From Promerops cafer (lineage: Eukaryota > Chordata > Aves > Passeriformes > Nectariniidae): DNA of 64,000 nucleotides. The position numbers and the translations under genes are program-made. The stretch lies in assembly GCA_013398275.1 (NCBI GenBank), contig VZSE01002700.1, positions 352,899 to 416,898 of the forward strand. Reading direction: 5' to 3'. Positions 23,688 through 35,325 of the stretch are shown here, one piece after another (the first letter of the stretch is position 1; each line of letters opens with the position of its first letter). A model generated the notes under the pieces. The model did no database searches, had not been told where the DNA came from, and saw nothing but the letters and a program-made list of their open reading frames with translations.

Positions 23688-25905
23688 CCCATACTGAAGT
23701 ACACTCTTTACAAGGCTCATGCAGTCAGTCTGAAAATATAGATCTTCATGAGATTATGGATTGCTCTTTAAAATGCATAATGTTCTAAACAATCAAAAGT
23801 TTAGTATGGCATTGGACAGTTTACTGGTTATAATCATGCAAGCTGTTTATAGGCTATTTGTGAGACAAGCCTGTGTGCTGATGATGAATGGATCAGAAAC
23901 CTTGTTGCTATGTGCTGCCTTAGCAGAGGTTGCATAGTAACCATAAATTTTCTCCCACTGACCATTACAGCACATAGTTAAAGTAAAAACAAAGGCCAAT
24001 AGAGTTTGCTGCAGCTCAGTTTATAGATTTATACATCAGTTAGGGAATTGAAGATTATTCTGAGGCCAGAGATTAAAGAGTTGATAAATCAAGCTCTTTC
24101 AAACTTGAAAGCAATCTTTTGCTGGACTGAGAGTCATTAACAATATACATTACGATTTGCCATTTAATCACTAACTAGTGTTATTAGCACATAGACAGAG
24201 TAGTTATAACTTGGCAAATTTGTCCTAAACTAGCCATAAATATATAGAACCATGGAAGTCATTTTCTTGTTAACATTGATGGCTGTGATTCATGATCATT
24301 CTTAGTCATCAAGATCAAGGTGATCATGCTCTTTGACAGGGAAACTGGAACAGAAGTTGGGATGTATCCTTTATTACCCCTCTTTCCTATCTCAGTGACA
24401 ATGCTTCTGTTCCTACCCCCAAAGAGAAGGAAATTATCTCACCTTGGAATATTATTTTGGAGATCATTACCTGCTTCTCAAGATTTCTTTCCTTAACAAG
24501 ATTTTACTTCTTGCACATATTTTTATGAAATTCTTTTGTCCACTCCTAGCTTAATGTCTGTGGTCATTAATGGTGCTAAGATATAAATATTTCCAAAAAT
24601 TCAGACACTGTCACCAGTTATGTCATAATTATATGTTGATGTCTAGATTCACAGCAATCAACTATGGAGCCTTGGTCTTGTAGAGAGCTCAATAGGTAAA
24701 AGTTACTATTTGAGGTTGAATTAGGAGTTGCATTTTTGTGATTATAGAAGTCCAGATCCCTTACATACTTAATATTTCAGATTTCATATAAAAATATAAT
24801 GGCTATGCTTATTCTACTGCACTACTGAATCCAAGACCCAAATTTATCAATTCTTGTTTCCTAAATGAAGCAGAATTTTATTTGGTTGTCTTACATAAAT
24901 TCTACTTGCAACTAGACTAATTCCTGCCAAGTTTTTCATGGAAACAGTTAGTTCAAAACAGAACTAGGGCTTAAGCTACCACTTAATCTGCACTGCAGAT
25001 AACCAAGAGTGTTGGTCTCATTTTCATAGTGGTAAACACATACTTGCCAGCTCCCATGCTGGACTTTGTGAAAAGTTCAGAGAAGCCTAGTGCAGGAAAG
25101 ATAAATGCTTATTCAGGGCTTATTCACCAATTCTGTCTGTTCTTTTAAGACAACAAGTTTTCACAGCCAGGACTACTTAGTTTTAGATTGTAGTGGGGGT
25201 ACTATTTTCACTGTTGCTTTATTTGTAGCAGAAAATCCATACTCAGTTATTGCAACTACCACTGCAGCAGCCCCCTTTTTCTTCTTCTGGTTTCTTTTTT
25301 TTTTTTTTTTTTTTTCTTAACATTTTTNGCATACCATTTGCTTTCCTTGGAAGCAAGTCCTCTTTGTAAATGAAATTACTGTTATTATGCAATGTTTTCT
25401 GAGACCAATGCATCAGCAAGTGTATGCTTTTCAGTGTCATTTGCCTTTGACAGCCTTAGTTAAACACTAAGGACTCCACTGAGGCTTCTCTGTCTGCTCC
25501 TTCTCACCAGCATAGATTGGTTATTTTTTGCCACATTTATCTATAACAGTTTGACTTCATTGAGAAATATCTGCCATACATAGAATACTCCTTTGCAGTT
25601 CTGCTGCTCTAATATATTTTAGACCCAGATGAGATAAATTGTGAGAAAGAACAAAATGAGTAAAAGAAGCATCCAGTTTATTAGCAGCTCACGTCGTGGT
25701 TACTAATTATCTATTACGTATGGAATGCACAGGGGGAGCACCTCAGAAACTATTTCTGCTGGGTATGAATTGTACTTTTGTGAGCATTATGGGTCAAAAG
25801 AATGGGCTTTTCTCTTTTTGCTTAGCACAACTGTGATAGCTATATTAATTAACCTAATTCAATTGAAATAATCTAACTAAAAAATAACATTTGTAAGCTA
25901 AACTA
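23688..25905. other. AT-rich sequence, no gene recognised
   Basis: No exon or transposon supported. A poly(T) run lies at about 25299-25315, with a single N at 25328. A near-consensus RFX X-box at 23929-23941 is described as a finding. Confidence 0.6.
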
Positions 25906-26738
25906 AAAAAAATCCAGAGGGATCTTGAAAGGCTTGAGAGATGGGCCTGTGTTAACCTCATGAATTTCAACAAGGCCAAGTGCAAGGTACTGCACATTTC
26001 CAAGTACAAATACAGACTGGGCAGAGAATGGATTGAGAACAGCCTTGGGGAGAATGACTTGAAGGCATTCATGGATGAGAACCTGAACATGACTCAACAA
26101 CGTGTGCATGCAGCCCAGAGAGCCAGCCACATCCTGGGCTGCATCAAAAGGTGTGACCAGCAGGTCAAGAGAGATGATTCTCCCCCTATAATCTGGTTTT
26201 GTAAGACCCCACTTGAAGTATCACATCCAGATCTGGGGACCTCAACAGAAGAAAGATGTGGATCTCTTTGAGCTCACAGGAGTCACTAAGTTGATCATAG
26301 GGCTGGAACACCTCTCCTGTTAGGAAAGCCTGTGAGAGTTGGGGGTTATTTAGGCTGGAGAGGAAAAGGCGTTAAAGTGACCTTATAGCAGCCTTCCAGT
26401 ACCTAATGTGGCCTACAAGAAGTCTGGACAGGGAGTTTTTTAAAGAGCATGTGGTGACAAGACAAGGGGAGATGTTTTCAAACTGAATTAAAAATAGGTT
26501 TAGATTAGATATCAGGAAGAAATTCTTTACTGTGCGGGTGGTGAGACACTGGAACAGGTTGCCCAAAGAGGTTGTAGATGCCCCAAGCCTGGAAGGGTTC
26601 AAAGCCAGGATGGGATAATGTCTTGGGCAGCCTGGTCTAGTGGGAGGTCTCCCTTCCTAGAGTGATGTGTGTTGTGCATAGATGATCTTCATGGTCCATT
26701 ACCACCCCTTACCATTCTATGATTTTATGATTCTGTGG
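25906..26738 (+). mobile_element. CR1 LINE, C-terminal half of ORF2 plus complete 3' end
   Basis: This is the clearest CR1 copy. A 103-codon frame (25960-26271) reads MNFNKAKCKVLHISK, then YRLGREWIEN, LKAFMDENLNM and ILGCIKR, all diagnostic of the region after the reverse-transcriptase catalytic core. Frame breaks follow, but the later words gaaattctttactgtgcggg and gagacactggaacaggttgc (26520-26560) lead into the 3' UTR and the tail accattctatgattttatgattctg, which ends near 26738. It is 5'-truncated at about 25906 and has several stops and frameshifts. It cannot move. Confidence 0.92.
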
Positions 26739-26859
26739 AGCTCCCTCTTAAAACATGTCTAGGACATGGAGGGTTGTGAAAGGAGGGGTAGACTGAAGCC
26801 ACATTTTTTATGGTCTACTTCAGACCATTTTCCAATGCCTGAAATTAGTTCTATTGTTG

Positions 26860-27620
26860 CCTTTTGCCCAACCTGGAAATGAAACTCAAGATAATTTTAG
26901 TAAGGAGGTAATATAAAAGAGGATCTTTAATGAAGGCCTTCAAGGGCAGTTATGGAAAGATGTCCACAAAAACCCATCCTTACAGAGATGAGTACACATT
27001 TATAGATTTTAGGAAATTAGTATAACTGATAAAAAACACCAATTAGGAGGACAAGTGGTGATGCATATCTCCCCCAGGTCTAGCCCGTTCTCTGGAGCCC
27101 CCCTTCAGCACTAGCTGTACTTTGTCCACGAAAATGAAACTCCAAGAGCTGTTTTCAGCCTTGGTTCCAAGGAAGATCCAAGATAGCACTGGGGCCTTTT
27201 ACCCCCCAGGGCTTGGAGCTCTGGAATTTGTTTTGTCTTTCTGCTTAAGGAAAGGCCATGGAAAAGTACTGGGAAAACGAGCGAGTAATACAATAGGTGT
27301 CAGACTTACAAATATATATGTGAAGAATACAGAGAACATATAAAGGAAAAAGGCAAAACCCAAATGACATCACTATGGCAAAGCTGGATCCAGGTAAATA
27401 TTTTAGGCAAGCTTTGACCTCGGGTGGGTTCTGTTTTCCATAAAGGAAATCCAGACAGACAGAGAGGTGATCTAGTCAGAGCAATGAACTATGTCATGTT
27501 ACAAAATGTCACCTGCCCTGCCCCACTCACTTCTTTTGGGGGTACAATAGGGAAAGGCAGCAGATGTGCCCCCATCATGCTGTGACACAAAGGGCTGTGA
27601 TTCCCCCACCCTGGGTCTAT
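26860..27620 (-). mobile_element. Possible decayed ERV/LTR-derived sequence
   Basis: This block is richer in G+C and less simple than its surroundings and reads to me like an avian ERV LTR seen from the minus strand (for example ctttaatgaaggccttcaag at 26921-26940, the reverse of an ATTAAA signal). I could not find firm TG...CA ends or a target duplication. A near repeat of 13-14 bases (aaatgaaactc-aag) occurs near 26876 and again near 27133, which could mark an insertion inside it. Open frames of 60 and 73 codons are not recognised. Confidence 0.3.
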
Positions 27621-28424
27621 CAGGCTGTTCCCACTGTCTGTTTATCCTTTTGCCTTCTTAGTACACATTCTACATATTGTCATTTGTCTCCCTCACTTTG
27701 AAATCATACAAAACTTCGGAGTGTGACCTTTCTTCTCTGGAGTATCTGTGAAGTCCCACTTCATGTATCTGTAATCCAGTTGTTTATTGCTTTTTGGAGA
27801 GAAGATTTAATAGAAGAAAGCTGCAGTGAGAGCTCACACTACTTTGAAGTTTTGCTTTAGTAAGATACACATCCCTGATTTATTAGCACAATTTACAATT
27901 ATATTGTAAGTAATTAAAGTAAAAACTCACTTGTCAAAATAAATGAGCACAGTATATTTTGTGTGGAGGCAACCTTGATGGCTAATTGGATTTGCGTCCT
28001 TAGTCATTTGCAAAAAAAAAGTCAGCAATGAGTCTTGTATTTCTATGAATTAATTTTTTTTCTTCTGCACTGCTTTGCTAAATGTAGTCAGAGTTTCATT
28101 TTATTATATATGCCTTTCAAGATGCAATTAGCAAGTTCCAATTCTACACATTTTTTAATGAAACATTATGAAAATCTGAAATGTATTTTGAAAACATCTC
28201 TTGATTACTTTGCTTTGGATTTACATGGCACCAGCTTGTAGAAGAATATAAAAATCTGGCCTGATTACCCTCAGGCACAAAAATATTCAGTGTATAAAGC
28301 GAGAGTAGAAAATGTCATTTTATCTTGACCTTAGTGAGCCTTTCCCCCCTGTTTCTTATATTTAAGTTGATACATTACAGTCTGAATAGGCAGACAACTA
28401 GACAGGTAAAAAACCTGTTGTGGG

Positions 28425-29070
28425 TAATGGGTCATGCTCTGCCTGGAGGCTGGTATCAAGAAGAGAACTGCAGGGGTCTGTACTGAGACATGTCCTGTTT
28501 AACATCTCCACCAGTGATCTGGAGGAGGTGACTCTGAACTGTCATCGAGTTCATCGGTGGCACCAAAGTGTGAGGCATGCAGCAGCTAAAGTCACTTTGA
28601 ATGGCAAAGGGAAGCCATTCAAAGTGACTTTAACAGGCTAGAGGAATGGGCCAGTGGGAATCTCATGAAATTAAAAAAGGACAAGTACAAAGCTCTGCCC
28701 CTGGGAAAGGAGCAACAAACTGAGGGGTGACCTCATTGCTTCCCACAGAATCCAGAGGAGGTGAAGTGCTAAGGGACGTGCTGATTCCTATCACTGGGAT
28801 CCAGGGATAGGATGTGTGGGAATGGCTCAAAGCTGCAACATGGTAGGTTGAGACAATATTAGGTAATATTTCTTTATTGAAACAACAGCCAAACACTGGG
28901 ACATGCTTCCTTGAAGAGGTAGTTGATGCTCCATGCCTAATTGTATTTAAGAAGCATTTGGATAATGCCCTTAATAATACAATTTCACTTTTGGTCAAAC
29001 CTGTAGTGGTCAGTTGGAATAGATCAGTGTAGGTAATTTCCAGCTGGAACCATTATGTTCTAATAAAGGG
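28425..29070 (+). mobile_element. CR1 LINE with reverse-transcriptase core remnant
   Basis: A frame at 28420-28641 contains ELQGSVLRHVLFNIS, the remnant of the conserved CR1 reverse-transcriptase QGSVLGPxLFNI motif. The catalytic F/YADD motif is destroyed: the frame is shifted and the aligned residues read FIGG. Then follow RLEEWASGNLMK (28636 on) and, after an internal deletion, the 3' region (ttaagaagcatttggataat at about 28948-28967) ending in the variant tail attatgttctaata at about 29050-29063. The tail type differs from the ATTCTATG type at 26738, so this is a different CR1 subfamily. It contains the perfect hairpin at 28587-28632. Confidence 0.85.
28587..28632. repeat. Perfect 19-bp inverted repeat (hairpin)
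   Basis: Left arm 28587-28605 (taaagtcactttgaatggc) and right arm 28614-28632 are exact reverse complements, separated by the 8-base loop aaagggaa. It lies inside the CR1 copy between the former FADD motif and the RLEEWA block, where normal CR1 has no such hairpin. Confidence 0.97.
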
Positions 29071-31500
29071 TAAGGACAGACAAGTTGGGAATAATCTTAA
29101 GGCCCAGAAAGGCTCTGGGGCAGCAAGTTGGATGTGAGCCTGTTGCAGAGATGATTGACTGTATCTGGGGCTGTGTGATGAGAAGTACAGGCAGCAAGTC
29201 CTGGCAAGAGATTATGCCCCTTACTTTCACTTGAAACTTTATGAGCCTTGCATGGGTCCATTTCTCAAGCATGTCCCAGAGCCCCTCTAGGTGGCATCCC
29301 TTTTCTCAAGCACATGAAGTGCAGCTTGGTGACATCTACACTATCTATTCCTCTGTAACTGAAGTTTTGGTATCAGTCTCTGTGCTATTCATGTAGTATA
29401 GTTGTACTTTCTGAGTTTTGCACAGTTATCTTTAGACTTAAATAACACAAATTGCTTATATTGATTCAAATTTCACAGAACCACAGACTTTTCACAGATC
29501 CTGGGATTCTGCTAAATTTTTTAGAATTATTATCATTCTTCTTCTGAATCAATAATACATTCCATAAATAATAACCCAGTCTACAAAATGCCATATGCAT
29601 TGCTGTATTTTTGCCATCCTGCTTTGTGCTCCTTATTTTTTCTCTTACTTTACAATCAATGACAATACTTCTATATCTTTCTACATCATTTTCTTGTTTC
29701 TTAAAAAAAAAAAAAAATACAAAAAAAGAAAAAAAAAAAACAACAAAGCCCTACTAGGACCTGTTAAAGGGTTTTTTAATAGATGGATGAATTTTTTCAT
29801 CTGTTTATTCTCCATCCAAAATACTTATCATACATACAAATAATCTGGAGATTGAAAAGAAATATATGTCTGTTTTCCATAGTTGTACTGATTTATTTAA
29901 TTCCATTTCAATTACTTCTCTAGCTTCTGAAGGCAAGATTAAGATCATTTGCATTAAAAACACAGAGACTTGTAACTCAGCTCTATGGGGACAGATAGGT
30001 TCTTTGGGGCATCCTTGGCAGAATGATGACAGCACCAAGCTGCAGTTACAGTTAATTTTTTTTAAAACAGATTTTTCTGATTAGCATAATATGGAATCTT
30101 AAGATCAGAATAGCACAGATTTTTATAAACAGAATCAGTGTAGTATAATTTTATAAGTAGTGTAGCAGAGAATTTTACAGCACAGCTTAGTTTACAGTTC
30201 CTAATCACCTGGACGCTCCACAGATCAGGTCAAATCGTAATACTTGGCCTGATGTGTCAGTATAACTATCTTTTAATGGAGACTCCAACCACAAAATTGA
30301 ACACGAGTCACTCAATCCTCATAAGAGTCAAACAATGGCTAAGGGGTCCTTGACCACTGGTGGAATCATGTTTTGCCATCAAGCAGCAGTTCTGGTCCAG
30401 GTCCCATTAGGACGTGTAACTGCTTGATTTTATGGATCGGGGTCCGTGTGCCATTACATTTCCCTCTCCTGTGATGGGATCCTCACCCCATGATGGGTCA
30501 GGTGCCTGAGACCTTCAAGGCCAGTTTGAAGGGAAACAGCTGTTCTGTTCGCCCAATATTTTATCTACAGGAATAGCAATGGGACAGGCCATGAAAAGAA
30601 GGCAGAAGAGCTTGGCTGTTTCCTTCATTCCCTTATCATCTCCCCAAATCCACTGTAGTTTTACTAGGGTTCTAAGATGGTGCAACCCTTGCTGTTCTCT
30701 CTGTTATCTGCTGATATCCTGTTGTTAATTAATCTATTTAATGCCATTTCAAACCTACTGTATTGTCTCCTAAGACAGCAGTCTCACAGAAATTCATTGC
30801 CTGTTTTGCAAAGAGGCATTTCCTTTTATATATTTAAAATGTGGTGTTAATTTATTTGCCACATTCATGAATTTTTAAAGCTTAACCTTGTCTGTCTCTT
30901 CTCTAAAGTGTATCCTAATTATTTTCATGTTTCATTCTCAAAGCTGATGCTTCATCTCCTATATCATTCTGGTTTTTATTCTCTTTTCTTACTCTATTGT
31001 ATCCTGCCTCTGGCTCAAAGTGCAGAACTCTGCAAATTTTAAGGTATCAACACAACAATGTTTTATACAGCAGCAAGAGGATGACCTCTATTGTGTTTGC
31101 ATTGCTTTTCCTGATGATCCAAAACATTTTATCAGTTTATTTTATGGCAGATGTTTCACATTGAGCCAATGATTTCAGAGGCCTGACAACAGACTCAAAG
31201 CCCCACTTAAAAGTACTAGCATTTTTACCCCTCTGTGTGTGTATACATATATATAAAATATTTATTTTCTAAAGCCTTTATCTTGAGGTCATCTTTTATA
31301 ACTTCCCAGGCATGTCCAGTTATGCTGATCTGAAAAAGTTTTTGAGTGAAAAAACCAAACAAACAATTTTTTTTTTTTTTTTTTTCCACTAAGAATTGTT
31401 GTACATTTTTGAAGTGTCTCTCCACAACTGATTTAACACATTAAGGGAAGAAATATTTTCAGAAGTTTTGATTTTGGTTTGTTTGTTTTTGTTTTTNAGA
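29071..31500. other. AT-rich sequence with one GC-richer patch, no gene recognised
   Basis: A-rich low-complexity sequence lies at 29703-29741. The stretch 30200-30560 is more GC-rich and has several CpGs, unlike its neighbours; it may be a decayed retroelement, but I cannot identify it. A poly(T) run lies at about 31365-31385. No exon supported. Confidence 0.5.
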
Positions 31501-31512
31501 AATTTTTTTTTT

Positions 31513-31555
<43 letters not shown>

Positions 31556-31800
31556 CTGATGGTAAAGAGAATTGTCCACTTTTATTAAACCATTACACAG
31601 TTAGTGTCCAGGAAGCTTTATTACATTCTGAAATGGTTGCTCCAAAAGTAGGTTTTTTCCTAGGAAACAATCTAAACCAGTCACTTTTCCTTTACTTCTC
31701 TATGACTAAGAAACCTGTGGTCTGTGGTTGTTTACAATCTTTTTGTACTTCATGGTTCTTGTCCTAGAAAATAATTCTCAGTTATGAAATCTGAGTTCAA
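31501..31800 (-). other. Polyadenylated-transcript-like 3' end (retrocopy or real 3' end)
   Basis: A long poly(T) (mostly 31517-31556) is followed on the plus strand by ctgatggtaaag and then tttatt at 31581-31586. On the minus strand this reads AATAAA about 25 bases before a poly(A) of about 40, which is the spacing of a cleaved and polyadenylated mRNA. A second AATAAA lies further upstream on the minus strand, near 31625. The flanking 200 bases have no repeat I recognise. It could be a processed retrocopy inserted on the minus strand. I do not recognise the parent gene, and the left end of the body is not defined. An N lies at 31497. Confidence 0.35.
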
Positions 31801-34800
31801 GCAGTTGCTATGCAAGAGATACTGCTGAGAAAGAATATTGAATCTTGCTACTTCTGTAGATTGTAATTTAACTTGGAACTCTGCCAAGATGAAAAAAAAT
31901 TCAAGTTACTCACTTGAATCTAATGAGAGTGCTAGCTTTACTTTTCTTTGCAATTAATTTTTTTTTCTTTTTTATCCAATAAACAGGTTATGTAGTGCAG
32001 CATCCTTTTATAAATTATGCATTTTTTTCTATTACTAAGGTCTCAAATATTCTTTCATCCTTCTTCGTTTCTGTATATAACTATGTAGACTTGCACATTT
32101 CTATTTCTTGACTTTTAATATGCAAACATGGTTTTAACAGCACTTTTTCTATACCTTGTCTTATTTGCTTATTAGTTCATCTTTTGTTATTTCTTTTTCA
32201 GATTTAAATTACAGTACTACTAAACTTCTTTATATATCTCATATTCCTAGTACTGTATCCTCAACTTACAAGAAAGAAGTTTTCTCTGTTAACTAGCAAT
32301 TTTGCAGACTGGTATGCACTACAGAGGTTTATATTCTATGTTTCTCTGCAAAGTTATCATACCTATGTAGTTTTTCAGGGAAGCCTTCTACCAGACTAAT
32401 TTCAGGAAATCTAGGGATAGTAAGAGTACTGATCCACCTGATACTGAATCAAGAAGGTGCTGCACAGGGCACCTAAGTACAATAAATAGAAGCAGCCTGG
32501 ATAAAACCAGTGATCACTTCTGTAGGTGGCTATATATTTCAGCAGATAAGATGAGCAATGAAAGACTTGGTGCCCCTGATACCAAATGGCAACAATTTCC
32601 TCTCATCCCTATTGTTAACACTCAGCTCCCTCTGCAGACAGATTTTGAAAGGAGGCAGCTGAAGCAGCCCAAAAGAGAAATGGGGGAAGAGCTAAATATC
32701 AAGCCTGTCCAAGACTAGCTGAACTGTCTTGTTCATGCTGTCATTTTTCAAGTTTAAATGCTAATATTTCCTGGGTGTAGCATTCTCTGAGGCAGCACTC
32801 ACACTGATGTTAGCAAAGGTGAGGGACTGTTCCAGAAGGCAGCATAAAGGTAGCCCTGGAGAAGGAAAGCAAAGGAGTGTGTTCATGTGGATGGGAACTG
32901 TACTGTGCTGCCTCCTCTCTGGGCTAAAGATAGACCATGAAGTATTTTATCTAATGGTGCCCATATGAAGTTCATTATAACCTACATTTGTGACAGGAAA
33001 AATACACATATCATACAAAATCCCCATGTTCTGAAATCTAATATGAATAGGAAAAAATCAAGAAGCATTGTACAACTACTTTTCCTTAGCTTGGCTATCT
33101 TCTAGTAACAAGTTCAGGAGAATAAAAATAATAATTTAGGAAAAATACATCACTAATATCAAAGAATCTTTGCCGACTTTTTCTAATTAATGCCTGTAAG
33201 TAGAATGAGGAATATTTTTTTCTTCACCTTTGATTTGGTATGTGTCAACACATTCTTAATCTCATTATATACTGAGGTAAATTTAAACCACCTATGTTCA
33301 TGCCTTTAACTAATTCGACCTTGAAATAATTTCTTGAGGACTTTAAAATCTATTCTAAGAGGAAAAAAGATTCTATGATACAGTTTTGTGTAATATTTAT
33401 AAAGGTATTTTATTAGAAGTAGCTCTGGTATTGAAAGTTTCTATTTATATTTCCAGCAGCTGAGAGCATTGTACTCAAACCACTCTTTGTAAGTAATTTT
33501 AATTCCTTTTTTCTTGCTGGGCTATAGAACTGAAAGTCTGTCTTTATCTTTTGATATGGTATTGATACTGAAGTACTTACCATGTTTGGTTTTACTGTTG
33601 AGTTGACACATGTAAAATTGCATGGGAACTTTGCATTCCTATTTACTATTTTTAAATCTTTGCTTGTTAAAGATAGAATGAAAGGCAAAACAATTATTAA
33701 ACCTCTGGTTTAAGAACACTGTTCCTTATAGTCTCCCATATACCATAGTCAAATTTGAACATTAGTTTTACAACACATTTTTCAAGTTCCAGGGTAAGGC
33801 ATGCATTGTCTAATATTGTAAAAGATTTTTCATGGAAGGTGCAGGAACATATGAATCCCATCTTCAATTTTAGTATGACCTACCTTTTTTTGCATTAATT
33901 TGTTCTACTATTCTCTATGTTAGTATTTTAGTCATCAATTTATCAATAGCTATTTCCCTTTTATCTTAGATTTTAGACAGATTTTAGTTCATTGCTTTAC
34001 TTCTTTATTCTTTACCCTCAAACCAAAGCTCTTCTTCTGAAAGCTATTTGAACTTGTGGACACACCTTCCCTTCCTCTGCCTTTCTTATACTTTAATGAA
34101 AGTTTACTTTATCCTTTTTTTATCCTTTATCCTTTTCTATGTAAGGAGAGATTGCTTGTTTTTTATTTCTTTCTCCTGTCTGCTAAAAGTGTCAGTAAAT
34201 CTATCCTCTGTTGAATCTCTTGCCTGATCAAAGGCTTCAGAAATGATAATGCTAGTCTGCTCCTCAAGTCATTTCTCCCTTAGCAAAACAGGGGTTATAC
34301 TTGTAGAATTAACTACTGGATAAATGAACTTTTGGAGTGCTAAGTTTTGTTTAAGAGTTTTCTTTCAGCCTCAGAGATATTAGAAAATTCTTTCTGGCTC
34401 ATTTTGTTTTTTTTTTTTTTTCTCCCTTAGCTACTACAATTAGTACATCTCTTTTCTTTGGATATCTCAGGTATCCAATTAGTGTATTAGGTTGATGATA
34501 TGAAATTCTTGGCAAATTTTTATGCCTATTATGACTGGGGTTTTTTGCCTTCATTCTCATGGTATTTTTGTAAACTCTGTGCTTTCCAATTTTTCATTTC
34601 ACTATGAAATTTCTTCACAATCTCCCTAACTTTTTCATTATTTTTAGTCCCATGTTTCATCTATTTTGCCTCTATTATCTATGAAGAATTCCATCCAGTC
34701 TTTGCGTATGCACTTCTTCTATCTCAGTGTCTCACTTATCTATGTCCAGCTTTAAAAGAGAGTATATACCCTTTTTCTTTTTACACCTATTGCTGCATTT

Positions 34801-35235
34801 TATAGTGATGTTTATCTTCTAAGGTTTAAGTGTATAGTTTTACTCCTACTTTTTTTCACACTAAATATATCTCTAAAAATAAATTAAATACATAACTTGA
34901 TGGATGACGCGGAACAGCCCAAAGCTGTAGTAATACAAACACATTTATGCTCTTCAGTCAGGTGGACAAATTTGAACTGTCTGCTGGGAATCATGCCTGG
35001 CTATGATCATAATTCATGGACCATGCCTAGGGATTTTTGGAGAGACTGATTGTCATCAAAGGCCAAAAGCATACTTGGAGCCATTTAAACAACTAGCAGT
35101 GGAACTGATTGCCATCCAGTGCCTGGGAATATTTTTTAGGGTGTGGGTTTTTTGGCATTTTGTAGTTGTGGGGTTTTGGGGTTTCTGGGGGGGGTTATTT
35201 CATTTTGTTTTAAGCTGTGGGTTTATTACGGGGTT
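31801..35235. other. AT-rich sequence, no gene recognised
   Basis: No supported gene. The stretch 32380-32900 is somewhat less AT-rich but lacks splice sites bounding an open frame or any repeat signature I know. A T-rich run lies near 34407-34422. Confidence 0.55.
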
Positions 35236-35325
35236 GGGGGGGGGGTTAAAAATATTAGTATTAGTATTAGTATTAGTATTAGTATTAGTATTAGTATTAG
35301 TATTAGTATTAGTATTAGTATTAGT
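35236..35325. repeat. Poly(G) run followed by (TTAGTA)n hexamer array
   Basis: Ten G (35236-35245) are followed by ttaaaaa and then about 12 perfect TTAGTA units (35253-35325). Upstream, 35150-35235 is G/T-rich with several GGGG and TTTT runs. Being a hexamer, the array codes for a two-residue repeat in each open frame (Leu-Val or Ile-Ser), which explains the 115- and 61-codon frames across it. Confidence 0.95.

Noticed and set aside
30420..30480. A second retroviral primer binding site on the minus strand (similar to tRNA-His type)
   Set aside because: Only about 13 of 19 positions match and no LTR end or splice donor accompanies it.
35253..35325. Interstitial telomere
   Set aside because: No TTAGGG unit is present; every unit is TTAGTA.
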